A program made the translations under genes and the position numbers. The notes beneath the pieces are model-generated. The model made no database searches, was not told the origin of the DNA, and worked only from the letters and a program-made list of their open reading frames with translations. DNA of 40,985 nt from an uncultured Parvularculaceae bacterium (GTDB lineage: Bacteria; Pseudomonadota; Alphaproteobacteria; Caulobacterales; Parvularculaceae): assembly GCA_938015425.1 (NCBI GenBank), contig CALLPQ010000137.1, forward strand, positions 1 to 40,985. Reading direction: 5' to 3'. Every line of letters starts with the position of its first letter. The first letter of the stretch is position 1. Positions 18,384 through 26,380 of the stretch are shown in pieces.

Positions 18384-19178
18384 ATGGCCTTACACTCCGC
18401 CCTTATCACCATTATGATGGAAGCCGCACGTCGGGCCGCACGTGATCTTGCTCGCGATTTCACCGAGGTGGAACATTTACAAGTCTCCCGCAAAGGGGTT
18501 GCAGACTTTGTTAGCGCCGCCGATTTGCGCGCTGAAGAAACCATTGTCGAAATTTTAAGAGAAGCCAGACCGAAATATGGATTTATTCTGGAAGAAGGCA
18601 AAAACATCGAAGGATCAGATAACTCAAACCGATGGATTATCGACCCCCTTGATGGTACAACCAATTTTCTTCACGGCTTGGGGCAATTTTGTATTTCCAT
18701 CGGATTAGAACGCGACCGCCAGCCCTATGCTGGTGTTATTTATAATCCGATATCGGATGAATTATTTTGGGCGGAAAAAGGCGCAGGGGCATGGTTGAAT
18801 GATCGCCGCCTACGCACCTCCGTGCGCACAGACTTAACCGAATGTTTATTTGCCTGCGGCCTTCCTTTCGCAGGACGACAAGGGCGCGCACTGGCTTTGA
18901 AAGAAACCGAAACCGTTTTGGCCAAAACCTCTGGCGTTCGCCGTTTAGGGTCTGCGGCTCTTGATCTTGCTTTTGTCGCCGCTGGCCGCTTCGATGCCTA
19001 TTGGGAGCGTGATCTAAACCCGTGGGATGTGGCCGCCGGCATCGTGATCGCCAGAGAAGCCGGAGCCATTGTTGGAGAAATCAATGGCGGGCTTGATCCC
19101 CTGCACGGTAATTCCATCATTGCAGCAAATTCTGAACTATTCGAAAATGCCCGCTTACTTATCGCATCAGCCTCTTAG
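18384..19178 (+). CDS. inositol monophosphatase family protein (SuhB-like)
   Basis: 264 residues with the complete metal-binding set of the family: Glu70/Glu71 in ILEEGK, the signature WIIDPLDGTTNFLHG at 84-98 and NPWDVAAG towards the C-terminus. Such enzymes remove phosphate from inositol 1-phosphate or related sugars; in bacteria SuhB also acts in rRNA antitermination with Nus factors. The TAG stop overlaps the first bases of repeat copy B. Which activity applies here is not shown. Confidence 0.93.
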   Translation: MALHSALITIMMEAARRAARDLARDFTEVEHLQVSRKGVADFVSAADLRAEETIVEILREARPKYGFILEEGKNIEGSDNSNRWIIDPLDGTTNFLHGLGQFCISIGLERDRQPYAGVIYNPISDELFWAEKGAGAWLNDRRLRTSVRTDLTECLFACGLPFAGRQGRALALKETETVLAKTSGVRRLGSAALDLAFVAAGRFDAYWERDLNPWDVAAGIVIAREAGAIVGEINGGLDPLHGNSIIAANSELFENARLLIASAS

Positions 19179-19342
19179 AGCCTAAACGAAAAAGCGAGAT
19201 AGATATAAAAGCTGTGGATCAGAGTCAGTTTGCCCCAACTCGTTACACCTTAGTCTCTCACTTTAAAGAATTAGAGCCGAAATCGTGTGAGATTGTTGAA
19301 ATAAATGTCTGATTTACAACCTGCTGAAGGTGTTTAACGGTT
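19177..19342 (-). repeat. dispersed ~165-bp intergenic repeat, copy B (inverted)
   Basis: Reverse-oriented relative to copies A and C. It begins with AGAGCCTAAACG at the IMPase-family stop codon and ends with AACGGTT, which also occurs in the fragment at 8494. Shared blocks with C include ATTCTTTAAAGTGAGAG, CGAGTTGGGGCAAACTGA and AGCTTTTATATCT on the opposite strand. The GGCTCT/AGAG inner hairpin is weaker here because the third arm reads AGAGAC. Confidence 0.88.
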
Positions 19343-19408
19343 AGAACCTGATTTGCATAAGGATAAAATGACAGAAACCTACTGATATTTAATGACGCCT
19401 ACTGATAT

Positions 19409-19717
19409 CTAAAGGCAAACGTAATGGCGGTAACGCCAGCGAACCGATTGATTATCAATCGTCTCATCTTCATAAACGGCTTGCAAATTATAAGCGTCAC
19501 AATGGGCCTGGGCTTCTTCGTCCAGTCTTTGCGGGTCAAAATTATAAGGGTCGTAAGGAATAGAAACAGAACGTTCTCCACCCGGAGGGTAATTGCTAGT
19601 ACTGGCACACGCCCCCACCAAAAAAACCGTTAGCAACAGCCCCCAAAAGGCTTTGGTCTTTAAAAATGATCTGGTTTTATAATTTTTTCTACCCATTACT
19701 CTTATCGTACGGGACAT
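19409..19717 (-). CDS. small lipoprotein of unknown function
   Basis: 102 residues. A basic n-region, hydrophobic core (WGLLLTVFLVG) and lipobox LVGAC (Cys37) mark a lipoprotein signal. The mature part is short, Tyr/Asp/Gln-rich and has two further Cys (AHCDAY and the C-terminal YVCL) that may form a disulphide in the periplasm. The ATG is preceded by GGGAG at good distance. I do not recognise a named family; similar short lipoproteins with a C-terminal RY-x-C are found in alphaproteobacteria. It is convergent with the IMPase-family gene, with repeat copy B between. Confidence 0.75.
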   Translation of the reverse strand: MSRTIRVMGRKNYKTRSFLKTKAFWGLLLTVFLVGACASTSNYPPGGERSVSIPYDPYNFDPQRLDEEAQAHCDAYNLQAVYEDETIDNQSVRWRYRHYVCL

Positions 19718-19845
19718 AAGCTCCCTTTCCGAAATAATCTTTACTCAACAAAACGTTCTTTTATCATCGCATTATTGCAGCTAAACCGGTAACCACTTGA
19801 GCGCATAATGCTTTAACTACAATTAATCCTACCAAAGACAAGCCC

Positions 19846-19881
19846 ATAAAGAAAGGTCCACCCTTCAACAGAGTGGACCTT
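19846..19881 (-). terminator. rho-independent terminator after hsp20
   Basis: A perfect 9-bp stem AAGGTCCAC/GTGGACCTT (arms 19873-19881 and 19853-19861, 11-base loop) is followed on the minus strand by TTTCTTTAT, 30 bases downstream of the hsp20 stop codon. Confidence 0.8.
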
Positions 19882-19910
19882 ATACATTACCTATTGGTTA
19901 TAGGGGATTA

Positions 19911-20390
19911 TTAGGCAACATCACTATCCCGTAAGATTTTTACATTATCTTGGGGTGCTATCGCTGCATCATTCCCGTTAATAGTTATTTTGCGGGGCTT
20001 TTTAGCCTCGGGGATTTCGCGTCTCAAATCGATATTGAGAAGCCCGTTTTTTAGCTCGGCGCCCGTGACAATCACATGTTCCGCAATCTGGAAACGGCGT
20101 TCAAAAGCGCGTGCGGCAATCCCTTGGTGTAGGAATTCACGAGGAGTATCCTCCTCACTTCGCCCAGCCACCACTTTTAGCTCGTTTTCTTGCACTTCAA
20201 CGTCAATATCTTCTTCGCCAAAGCCCGCAACCGCCAAGGTAATACGGTAGTCATTTTCGGCGACGCGTTCAATATTATAGGGAGGATATCCACTACTCTC
20301 GACTTTGTTACTGACTGTTTCCAGCAGGTCGAAAACGCGGTCAAAACCGACAGTTGAGCGGTAAAGGGGGGTTAAATCGTAATTTCTCAT
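19911..20390 (-). CDS. Hsp20 family small heat shock protein (IbpA type)
   Basis: 159 residues with a full alpha-crystallin domain at about 30-130: YPPYNIERVAENDYRITLAVAGF, then the ELKVVAGR strand and GAELKNGLLNIDLRREIPE, characteristic of the class A (IbpA/HspA) proteins of alphaproteobacteria. It binds unfolding proteins under heat stress. The ATG at 20390 follows AGGAAAG; an upstream in-frame start at 20414 would lie inside the thermometer hairpin and is rejected. It has its own heat-shock-like promoter, RNA thermometer and terminator, so it is a single-gene unit. Confidence 0.95.
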   Translation of the reverse strand: MRNYDLTPLYRSTVGFDRVFDLLETVSNKVESSGYPPYNIERVAENDYRITLAVAGFGEEDIDVEVQENELKVVAGRSEEDTPREFLHQGIAARAFERRFQIAEHVIVTGAELKNGLLNIDLRREIPEAKKPRKITINGNDAAIAPQDNVKILRDSDVA

Positions 20391-20498
20391 TTTCTTTCCT
20401 TCTTCTAAAAGCAAGGGTTAAACAGGAATTTCTGGTATTTCCCGCCAATTATGGCCGGGTCATCAATCCGTGAAATCCCAGCAGAGTCACATGACCTC
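20391..20498 (-). promoter_or_regulatory. ROSE-like RNA thermometer in the hsp20 5' leader
   Basis: The leader's last hairpin pairs CCTTGCTT (20409-20416) with AAGAAGG (20398-20404), which contains the start of the Shine-Dalgarno, leaving one G bulged in the UUGCU side. This is the signature of ROSE elements (repression of heat shock gene expression). A second hairpin, CCCGGCCA/TTGGCGGG with a bulged G, is at 20441-20459. The 5' limit is set from the predicted promoter. At low temperature the hairpin would hide the ribosome binding site and open with heat (family knowledge). Confidence 0.75.
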
Positions 20499-20505
20499 TG
20501 CTCCT

Positions 20506-20537
20506 ATAGATGTAATATCGCCAAATCATCTTTCAAG
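20506..20537 (-). promoter_or_regulatory. RpoH (sigma-32)-like promoter of hsp20
   Basis: CTTGAAA (20531-20537) is followed after 18 bases by CATCTAT (20506-20512) on the minus strand, close to the alphaproteobacterial heat-shock consensus CTTG...CYTATNT. It would start transcription near 20498, giving a leader of about 108 nucleotides, a usual ROSE length. The -10 match is only partial. Confidence 0.5.
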
Positions 20538-20656
20538 TATCTCTAGACGCAAAATTTTAACGTGCTAGAGAATACATCATATTTATAGAAATTATGGACT
20601 AATCAGAGTATAATTCCCGAATTGAGACAAATTGGGCAACCCATACGGAGATAAGA

Positions 20657-21610
20657 ATGACATTCAAACTATTGGCAAAAACTGTGACCAGTGTTGCGGC
20701 TATTTTAGCCCTTAGCGCTTGCGGCGGTAGCGATACACAATCCACTCCTTCAACATCCACCACGCAGGCTGCATCGACTAAAGAAGCCACCAAAGCGGCT
20801 GAAAGCACTGCTGGCCACAACGACGCGGCAGCACCAAGCGCAGTTTTGGACCGCGTTCTCGCCAGCGCCCATCGCGCGGATGACCAACCACGCGACGCAT
20901 GGCGTCACCCAAAAGAAACATTAAATTTTTTCGGCGTTACACCCGATTTAAAAGTTGCCGAATTATTTCCCGGTGGCGGCTGGTACACACGCGTATTAGC
21001 ACCTTATATGGCGGCTGGTGATGGTACTTATGTCGCTGTTAACTTCAACCCCGGCACAAATGAAAGACGGGTTGCGGGCCTTAACACATTCAAAGAACGT
21101 TTTTCTGATGAGTCAGTATACGGTAAAGTAGAACACGGTCTTATCGGCGGCGGCGCAACCATGGCCGAAGCAGGTAGCCTTGATGTTGTATTAACCTTCC
21201 GCAACGTTCATAACTGGATGGCCGGTGATGTATCTGATCAATTCTTCAAAGAATTTTATGATGCGCTAAAACCGGGCGGTGTTTTAGGCCTTGTTGAGCA
21301 CCGTGGTGACGAAGCAACAGAACAAGATCCACGTGCGCGCACGGGGTATGTTAATGAATCAACAGCGATTGCTTTTGCAGAAAAAGCCGGTTTCGTTCTT
21401 GAAGCAAGATCAGATATCAATGCAAATCCAAAAGATACAAGAGACCACCCCTTTGGTGTTTGGACCCTTCCCCCTGTTAAGCGCTCAGCGCAACGCGGCG
21501 AAACCAATGAGAACTTTGATCGTTCAAAATTCGATGCGATCGGCGAAAGCGACCGTATGACTTTAAAATTCCGCAAGCCACTTGATGGGGACGCGGCATT
21601 GCTTGAGTAA
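20657..21610 (+). CDS. exported lipoprotein with class I methyltransferase fold
   Basis: 317 residues. A signal peptide with lipobox LSAC (Cys22) is followed by a Ser/Thr/Ala-rich linker (25-60) and a methyltransferase-like domain: KVAELFPGGGWYTRVLAPYM as motif I (about 99-118), then LDVVLTFRNVHNWM and ALKPGGVLGLVEHRG. This agrees with the COG4798 group of predicted methyltransferases, many of which carry signal peptides. The ATG follows GGAGAT. Since S-adenosylmethionine is cytoplasmic, the role of an exported member is unclear; it may act on another ligand. It stands divergent from hsp20 and leads two small downstream genes. Confidence 0.82.
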   Translation: MTFKLLAKTVTSVAAILALSACGGSDTQSTPSTSTTQAASTKEATKAAESTAGHNDAAAPSAVLDRVLASAHRADDQPRDAWRHPKETLNFFGVTPDLKVAELFPGGGWYTRVLAPYMAAGDGTYVAVNFNPGTNERRVAGLNTFKERFSDESVYGKVEHGLIGGGATMAEAGSLDVVLTFRNVHNWMAGDVSDQFFKEFYDALKPGGVLGLVEHRGDEATEQDPRARTGYVNESTAIAFAEKAGFVLEARSDINANPKDTRDHPFGVWTLPPVKRSAQRGETNENFDRSKFDAIGESDRMTLKFRKPLDGDAALLE

Positions 21611-21640
21611 TCACGCTCACAAATAATATTGGATTTGATA

Positions 21641-22030
21641 ATGACAGTATCACTGGTGGAAGACGCACAACGTTGCTTCACAAACGCCTTTGATGCTGTC
21701 ATTATTATTATCTGCACCCCTGATACAGTCAGAAAAACACAAAGCCATTCCCCCAATCAAGACCCAAGCCCTTCCTATAATGATGATATTATTTTTATAG
21801 ACGGCACGAAAAACCCTCCCTCAATAAAAAGCTATGCTTCCAAAGATGCCCCTGCTCTTCCAGACGCCGGATCAGATAAAAGCGCTGGAATTTGTACATG
21901 GCATGCGGCTCGCTCTACCTTAAAATCAATTTTTGATAATAGCCGGACTTTTTCCAGCACTTTTATTTCAGGGCGCCTGACCATATCCGGTGATATGGCA
22001 GTAATGGCAAGATTAAATATTCACCAATAA
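21641..22030 (+). CDS. small protein with SCP2-like C-terminus
   Basis: 129 residues from the ATG at 21641 (no strong Shine-Dalgarno), 30 bases after the methyltransferase gene. The N-terminal half has a hydrophobic strand (AFDAVIIIICTP) and a poorly conserved polar middle. The C-terminus STLKSIFDNSRTFSSTFIS followed by GRLTISGDMAVMARLNI resembles the end of SCP-2 sterol-binding domains, which have a GRL-x-I-x-GDM pattern. The domain would be short and incomplete at its start, so lipid binding is only a suggestion. The adjacent lipase gene is compatible with a lipid-related role. Confidence 0.6.
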   Translation: MTVSLVEDAQRCFTNAFDAVIIIICTPDTVRKTQSHSPNQDPSPSYNDDIIFIDGTKNPPSIKSYASKDAPALPDAGSDKSAGICTWHAARSTLKSIFDNSRTFSSTFISGRLTISGDMAVMARLNIHQ

Positions 22031-22074
22031 ATCTATATCAATTTCAAAACACCTAATTCTATAAAGGTAAAACC

Positions 22075-23031
22075 ATGGCCTTAACCCCTGTCAGCTTTAT
22101 CGATGTTCCGCAAAATCCAGTTCCCTTGGGGGCAGAATGTTTTAACCTCGATACGCCCGACGGGGCGAAATTGCGCGTGGCCACCTTTCCTCTTCCCGGT
22201 GAAACACCCACACGCGGCACAATTTTATTACTCAGTGGGCGGTCAGAGTTTATCGAAAAATATTTCGAGGTCATCGGAGAGCTTCACCAACGCGGATTTT
22301 CCGTCACAACTATGGATTGGCGAGGCCAAGGACTATCCGATCGCTTGTTACCCATCAGGGAAAAAGGGCATATCACAAATTTTGCCACATTCACAGCTGA
22401 CTTAAGATTGCTTACTGAAACTGTATCAAAACCACGTTTTGCCGGCCCTAGAATATTAATGACCCACTCTATGGGCGGTGTACCGGCATTACAAACTCTG
22501 GCCCATGAACATGATGATTATATCGCAGCGATTTTATGTGCGCCAATGACAAGATTGTTCAAATCACGGGGCATGCGGTTGATTGCCCGCACACTTTCCA
22601 AAAGCGCTGTCGCCATCGGGGCATCAAGGCAATGCATTATGGGGGTTAAAGAATATTCATTAGAATTTGAAGGCAATATTTTAACAAGCGATGCAGATCG
22701 CCACGCCCGGTTTCGGGCTTTACAAGCCGCAGCCCCCAACGCAACCCTTGGCTCACCCACCTATGGTTGGTTAAAAGCCGCAACCAGTGCCATTGATGAA
22801 ATTCACGACCCGGACTATATGCGCAATTATAAAACACCCACACTTATCATTTCAGCGGAAAAAGACGGTTTAATCGACAGCACAGACCATGGAATTCTCG
22901 CCACTAACAATGAACATATTCATGTCATTACCGTAAAGAACGCCTTGCACGAAATATTGATGGAAAAAGATAGTCTGCGCCAAGAATATTGGCGTGCTTT
23001 CGATCAATTCATTGATCCTATTTTATCTTGA
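22075..23031 (+). CDS. alpha/beta hydrolase, PldB-like lysophospholipase
   Basis: 318 residues with the serine-lipase layout of the Hydrolase_4/PldB group: LSGRSEFIEKYFEVIGELHQRGF, MDWRGQGLSDR at 80-90, nucleophile Ser132 in THSMGG, acid in SAEKDGLID and catalytic His in NALHEILME. Homologues cleave lysophospholipids or monoacylglycerols. No signal peptide is seen, so it is probably cytoplasmic or peripheral. The ATG at 22075 follows AAAGGTAAAACC. It ends 84 bases from the convergent exopolysaccharide locus. Confidence 0.88.
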   Translation: MALTPVSFIDVPQNPVPLGAECFNLDTPDGAKLRVATFPLPGETPTRGTILLLSGRSEFIEKYFEVIGELHQRGFSVTTMDWRGQGLSDRLLPIREKGHITNFATFTADLRLLTETVSKPRFAGPRILMTHSMGGVPALQTLAHEHDDYIAAILCAPMTRLFKSRGMRLIARTLSKSAVAIGASRQCIMGVKEYSLEFEGNILTSDADRHARFRALQAAAPNATLGSPTYGWLKAATSAIDEIHDPDYMRNYKTPTLIISAEKDGLIDSTDHGILATNNEHIHVITVKNALHEILMEKDSLRQEYWRAFDQFIDPILS

Positions 23032-23114
23032 CCCTATTTGGCCTTGAAGGTTTTTATAGTCAAACCAGCACCGGGCGCCGCGGGCAATCACGATATTCCC
23101 AAGAACAAAGCACC

Positions 23115-24347
23115 TTATTTGCCGATTAATGTTTCCAACCGGTTTTCAAATCGTTTTAACTTTGGGGCCCATCCATAATGATCCACCACAAGCTGTCTGG
23201 CATTCTCGCCAATCACCGTGCCGTTTTTTGATCCATCTAACACTGCTATTATTTCATTGCCCATTGACTTGGCATCGTCCGCAATAAGAATGTTTTTTTC
23301 GTCTTCAACATTTACGCCTTGCGCTGCGCCACTGGTCGCCACAACAGGTTTTGCCATCGCCATGGCTTCTAATACTTTGTTTTGAATACCGCGCGCAACC
23401 CGCAAGGGTGCAACTACCATTGACGCACTCTTTAGCCACGGACGCACATCCGCCACACGGCCCGTCACTTTTATATTATTATGCCCATCCATTGCTTTAA
23501 TTGTGGCGGCAGGGTTAGAGCCGACAATCGCAAAGCGACATTGTTCTCTGCGCTTTAAAATATCCGGCCAAACGGTTTCAACGAACCATTGCACCGCATC
23601 AATATTGGCCTGATAATCCATTGCCCCCACAAAAACAATATCATTAGCGCCGATCTCACTATTAACGTCAATCTCACCATTAAAGTCTGCATCAGGATCA
23701 AAGTAGACCGTATCAACACCGTTTTCCCAATAGTCAACTGTGTTTTTTAAGTCATCACGATCGTTAAATATTTTTGCTTCTTGCGGGGTAATGGCGAAGG
23801 CGATATCCGCTTGATTAGCCAGTTGACTTTCAACTTTTGCAAGCACGCGACCTTCACGCCGATAAACCGCCCCCATTAACGAAGAGCTGGCCTGTCCATA
23901 TGCGCGCCATTTTTCTGCGTCAGAATCACAAAAATCAATCAGGGTTGCAATTTTCGTAGCAGCGGATTGTTCAACCAAATAAGGCGCCATGGATGATGAG
24001 AAAGCAATTTGTGCAACACAGGGATATTTCCGTCTAACCTTAGATATATATTTCTTCATCACCGGCGACTGATAATAGGTTAATGATAAAGCCTCACCCG
24101 TCAGCAATCCTTTGAGTGACTTCAAGCGCGCTATTTTGGGAGATAAAGGTAACAAAGAACAGGATTTTGTTATACTTTCTAAAAACTCCTTATGCACCAT
24201 ATCCTCAGGGTCATCCACAAAACAACCCAAATGAACATTATAGCGTTCCGTAAGATGACGCAGCAAGTTCCACGAGCGAATTTTGTCGCCTTTATCGGGA
24301 GGATAAGGGATGCGATGTGCAAGGAAAAGAATATCCGATTTTGACAT
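23115..24347 (-). CDS. XrtA-locus glycosyltransferase (TIGR03087 family)
   Basis: 410 residues, GT-B fold of the GT4 type. The N-terminus ILFLAHRIPYPPDKGDKIRSWN is the hallmark of the PEP-CTERM/XrtA-associated glycosyltransferase family; the C-terminal half has the donor site (DIVFVGAMDYQANIDAVQWF, then RVARGIQNKVLEAMAMAKPVVAT). It probably adds one sugar of the repeating unit on the cytoplasmic side. The ATG at 24347 shares its A with the FemAB stop (TAATG); the longer frame to 24413 lies inside the FemAB gene. Last gene of the locus. Confidence 0.92.
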   Translation of the reverse strand: MSKSDILFLAHRIPYPPDKGDKIRSWNLLRHLTERYNVHLGCFVDDPEDMVHKEFLESITKSCSLLPLSPKIARLKSLKGLLTGEALSLTYYQSPVMKKYISKVRRKYPCVAQIAFSSSMAPYLVEQSAATKIATLIDFCDSDAEKWRAYGQASSSLMGAVYRREGRVLAKVESQLANQADIAFAITPQEAKIFNDRDDLKNTVDYWENGVDTVYFDPDADFNGEIDVNSEIGANDIVFVGAMDYQANIDAVQWFVETVWPDILKRREQCRFAIVGSNPAATIKAMDGHNNIKVTGRVADVRPWLKSASMVVAPLRVARGIQNKVLEAMAMAKPVVATSGAAQGVNVEDEKNILIADDAKSMGNEIIAVLDGSKNGTVIGENARQLVVDHYGWAPKLKRFENRLETLIGK

Positions 24348-25426
24348 TAGGCAAAATGACGGGCTAGAACGCCCCCTCCAAAATTTGCGAGGGGTAAAGG
24401 TAGCTTGCGCCACACTTTCGTGGCAACCGCAAATTTAGGATTATTAGGGTTTATGTCGGGCACAGTATTATCTTTAACCAGTTGATATTGATATTCTAAA
24501 GCTTGTGGTTCTATACCCCATGTCTTTTTATATCCAAATGATCCCGTATCATATTTGCTGCGGCCAAAGTCAAACTGTGTCACACCCCGATCCGCAGCCC
24601 GAAGCATTTGTTGCCAATAGATATAATCAAACGCCCGCAACGCGCGAGCCTCGGGTGTTGCCCCTACATAATAAGGCATCACACAATCATGATGATAAAA
24701 ACTGATCAGGGAAGACACCGGCACCCCGTCATTTTCAACAGTAAGCAAATCACACTCATCAGAAAAAACATCAAGAATATTTTTGACAAACCTTTTAGGA
24801 AAAATCGGCGTCCCTAAATCACGCAATGACCGCGCATAAAGCCCATAGAACTTATCCAAATCGCGCTCAAACGAAAATTTAAGAGCACCGCTTTCAACAA
24901 ACTTAAAAGCCTTGCGAATCTCCGCCCGTCTTTTACGGGGGATAGAGAGCAATATTGCTTCTTCATCGGAAGGTAAAGGCTTAACGAACCCGGCATAAGT
25001 CGTGTTTTTATTTTCCAGATGGGTAAAACTGGCTTTTTCGCTGCGCAACTCAACATAGCCAACGCCTAATTGCTCTCCCACATTTTTAGCCTGCGTTAAA
25101 AGGGTTTGTGCAATATGGATATCATCTGCAATCACACCCCCGCCAACCGTAAACGCCGTGGATATAAGAGCATTGCCCGATATCATGCTTTTCACAAAGG
25201 TCAACGGCAACACCCCGACAAGATGGTCATCACGCAGTGCCATCAAATAATAAGGTTTGTACCCATATGATTTTTGAATAATCTCTGACCAACCAAACCG
25301 GTGAAAAAAACGGCTATCTTTATTGCCTTCAACATAGGCATCCCATCGGGCCTTATCATTAAGGTTCGCTTGAACGATAGAAATTTCAGGGTTTGAGTCA
25401 GGGGTTTCCAATTGTGTCTGCACCAT
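24347..25426 (-). CDS. FemAB-like protein, XrtA/PEP-CTERM-associated (TIGR03019)
   Basis: 359 residues with two GNAT-like halves as in FemAB: DSRFFHRFGWSEIIQKSYGY near the start, IPRKRRAEIRKAFKF in the middle and FDFGRSKYDTGSFGYKKTWG near the end, the last being the most conserved segment of the TIGR03019 group. FemAB proteins use aminoacyl-tRNA to extend peptidoglycan; in these loci a role in aminoacylating or otherwise decorating the glycan is assumed, not shown. It is coupled by TAATG to the glycosyltransferase and lies 33 bases after the deacetylase. Confidence 0.92.
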   Translation of the reverse strand: MVQTQLETPDSNPEISIVQANLNDKARWDAYVEGNKDSRFFHRFGWSEIIQKSYGYKPYYLMALRDDHLVGVLPLTFVKSMISGNALISTAFTVGGGVIADDIHIAQTLLTQAKNVGEQLGVGYVELRSEKASFTHLENKNTTYAGFVKPLPSDEEAILLSIPRKRRAEIRKAFKFVESGALKFSFERDLDKFYGLYARSLRDLGTPIFPKRFVKNILDVFSDECDLLTVENDGVPVSSLISFYHHDCVMPYYVGATPEARALRAFDYIYWQQMLRAADRGVTQFDFGRSKYDTGSFGYKKTWGIEPQALEYQYQLVKDNTVPDINPNNPKFAVATKVWRKLPLPLANFGGGVLARHFA

Positions 25427-25459
25427 TTTTAGCCCAATATAATGAAAGAGGTTTCATGC

Positions 25460-26368
25460 TTATGCTGCAGCGATTAAAGAATCCACATGAAGAGTTTCAT
25501 CAATCCGCGTCCATGTAAAATCATCAATCAACGACTCTAATTTCGGGGCCATTTTATTTAAATTCAAATAATGGCGTAGCTTTGATTTTCGCGAAGCCGT
25601 TTCAATACGGGGTTGATCCACATCTATCTCCCACGGGTGAAAATAAAAGATCAATGAGCTTCCTGATTCTTTTTCAGCTTGCTTTAATAATGTCCGTGCC
25701 GCCACATAAGGCATCGCCCTAAACCAACCACCACCAGCGCAACTCACGCGTTTTCCCATCACAGTCGTCGTGGCCACGGGGCACTCGGTAAAATCAGACC
25801 CTTGCAAAGGTTTAAACGGTGTTTGCGGGGCGTTTGGATCTCCATAATGATCATGGGCAATGGGGTGCGAAGAAGAAGAATAGCGATAACCAAGTCGCGC
25901 TAATACGTCGTGGGCAAAAGGTGTGCGTTGATCCATAGAAAACCCGGCGGCACGATATCCCGTAACTTCAACCCCGCCAATATCTTCTAAAATCTTCTTG
26001 GTACGTCCCGCATCTTCAAAAAATTCTTTTTCGTTCTGGTCAAAAACCTTTATGTGCTCATACCCATGGCTAGCAAGTTCATGACCACGCCCAACAATTT
26101 CGCGAATTAATGCGGGGTCGCGCTCTGCAACCCAGCCAAGTGTAAAAAAAGTTGCTTTTATATTTTTACGGTCAAATAAATCAAGGGCCGCCCGTGTGCT
26201 TTGTCCAACACGCAGTTCAAATCCATCCCATGAATTACGGGGAATAACATCAGAAAACCCCCACACCTGAAAATAATCCTCAACATCAACTGACATGCCA
26301 TGTTTTCGCTGAGAGGGTTTTCCCGGCACCGATGATGGATCGCTATTCAGGTCTTCTACTCTATCCAT
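25460..26368 (-). CDS. XrtA-system polysaccharide deacetylase (TIGR03006, DUF3473)
   Basis: 302 residues with the NodB-type fold: catalytic-metal motif SVDVEDYFQV (Asp28), SHGYEH (His101, His105), GYRAAGFSMD and the C-terminal FYFHPWEIDVDQPRI, the last typical of the DUF3473 extension. Removes acetyl groups from the glycan, probably from N-acetylhexosamine. No signal peptide is seen, so it may act on the cytoplasmic side of the membrane or need a different export route. Twelve bases follow the ATPase gene. Confidence 0.94.
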   Translation of the reverse strand: MDRVEDLNSDPSSVPGKPSQRKHGMSVDVEDYFQVWGFSDVIPRNSWDGFELRVGQSTRAALDLFDRKNIKATFFTLGWVAERDPALIREIVGRGHELASHGYEHIKVFDQNEKEFFEDAGRTKKILEDIGGVEVTGYRAAGFSMDQRTPFAHDVLARLGYRYSSSSHPIAHDHYGDPNAPQTPFKPLQGSDFTECPVATTTVMGKRVSCAGGGWFRAMPYVAARTLLKQAEKESGSSLIFYFHPWEIDVDQPRIETASRKSKLRHYLNLNKMAPKLESLIDDFTWTRIDETLHVDSLIAAA

Positions 26369-26380
26369 TATATAGTGCCT

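Noticed and set aside
23032-23114. Terminator between the lipase gene and the exopolysaccharide locus
   Set aside because: Only a very short CCTT/AAGG stem before TTTTT at about 23043-23055; too weak to call.
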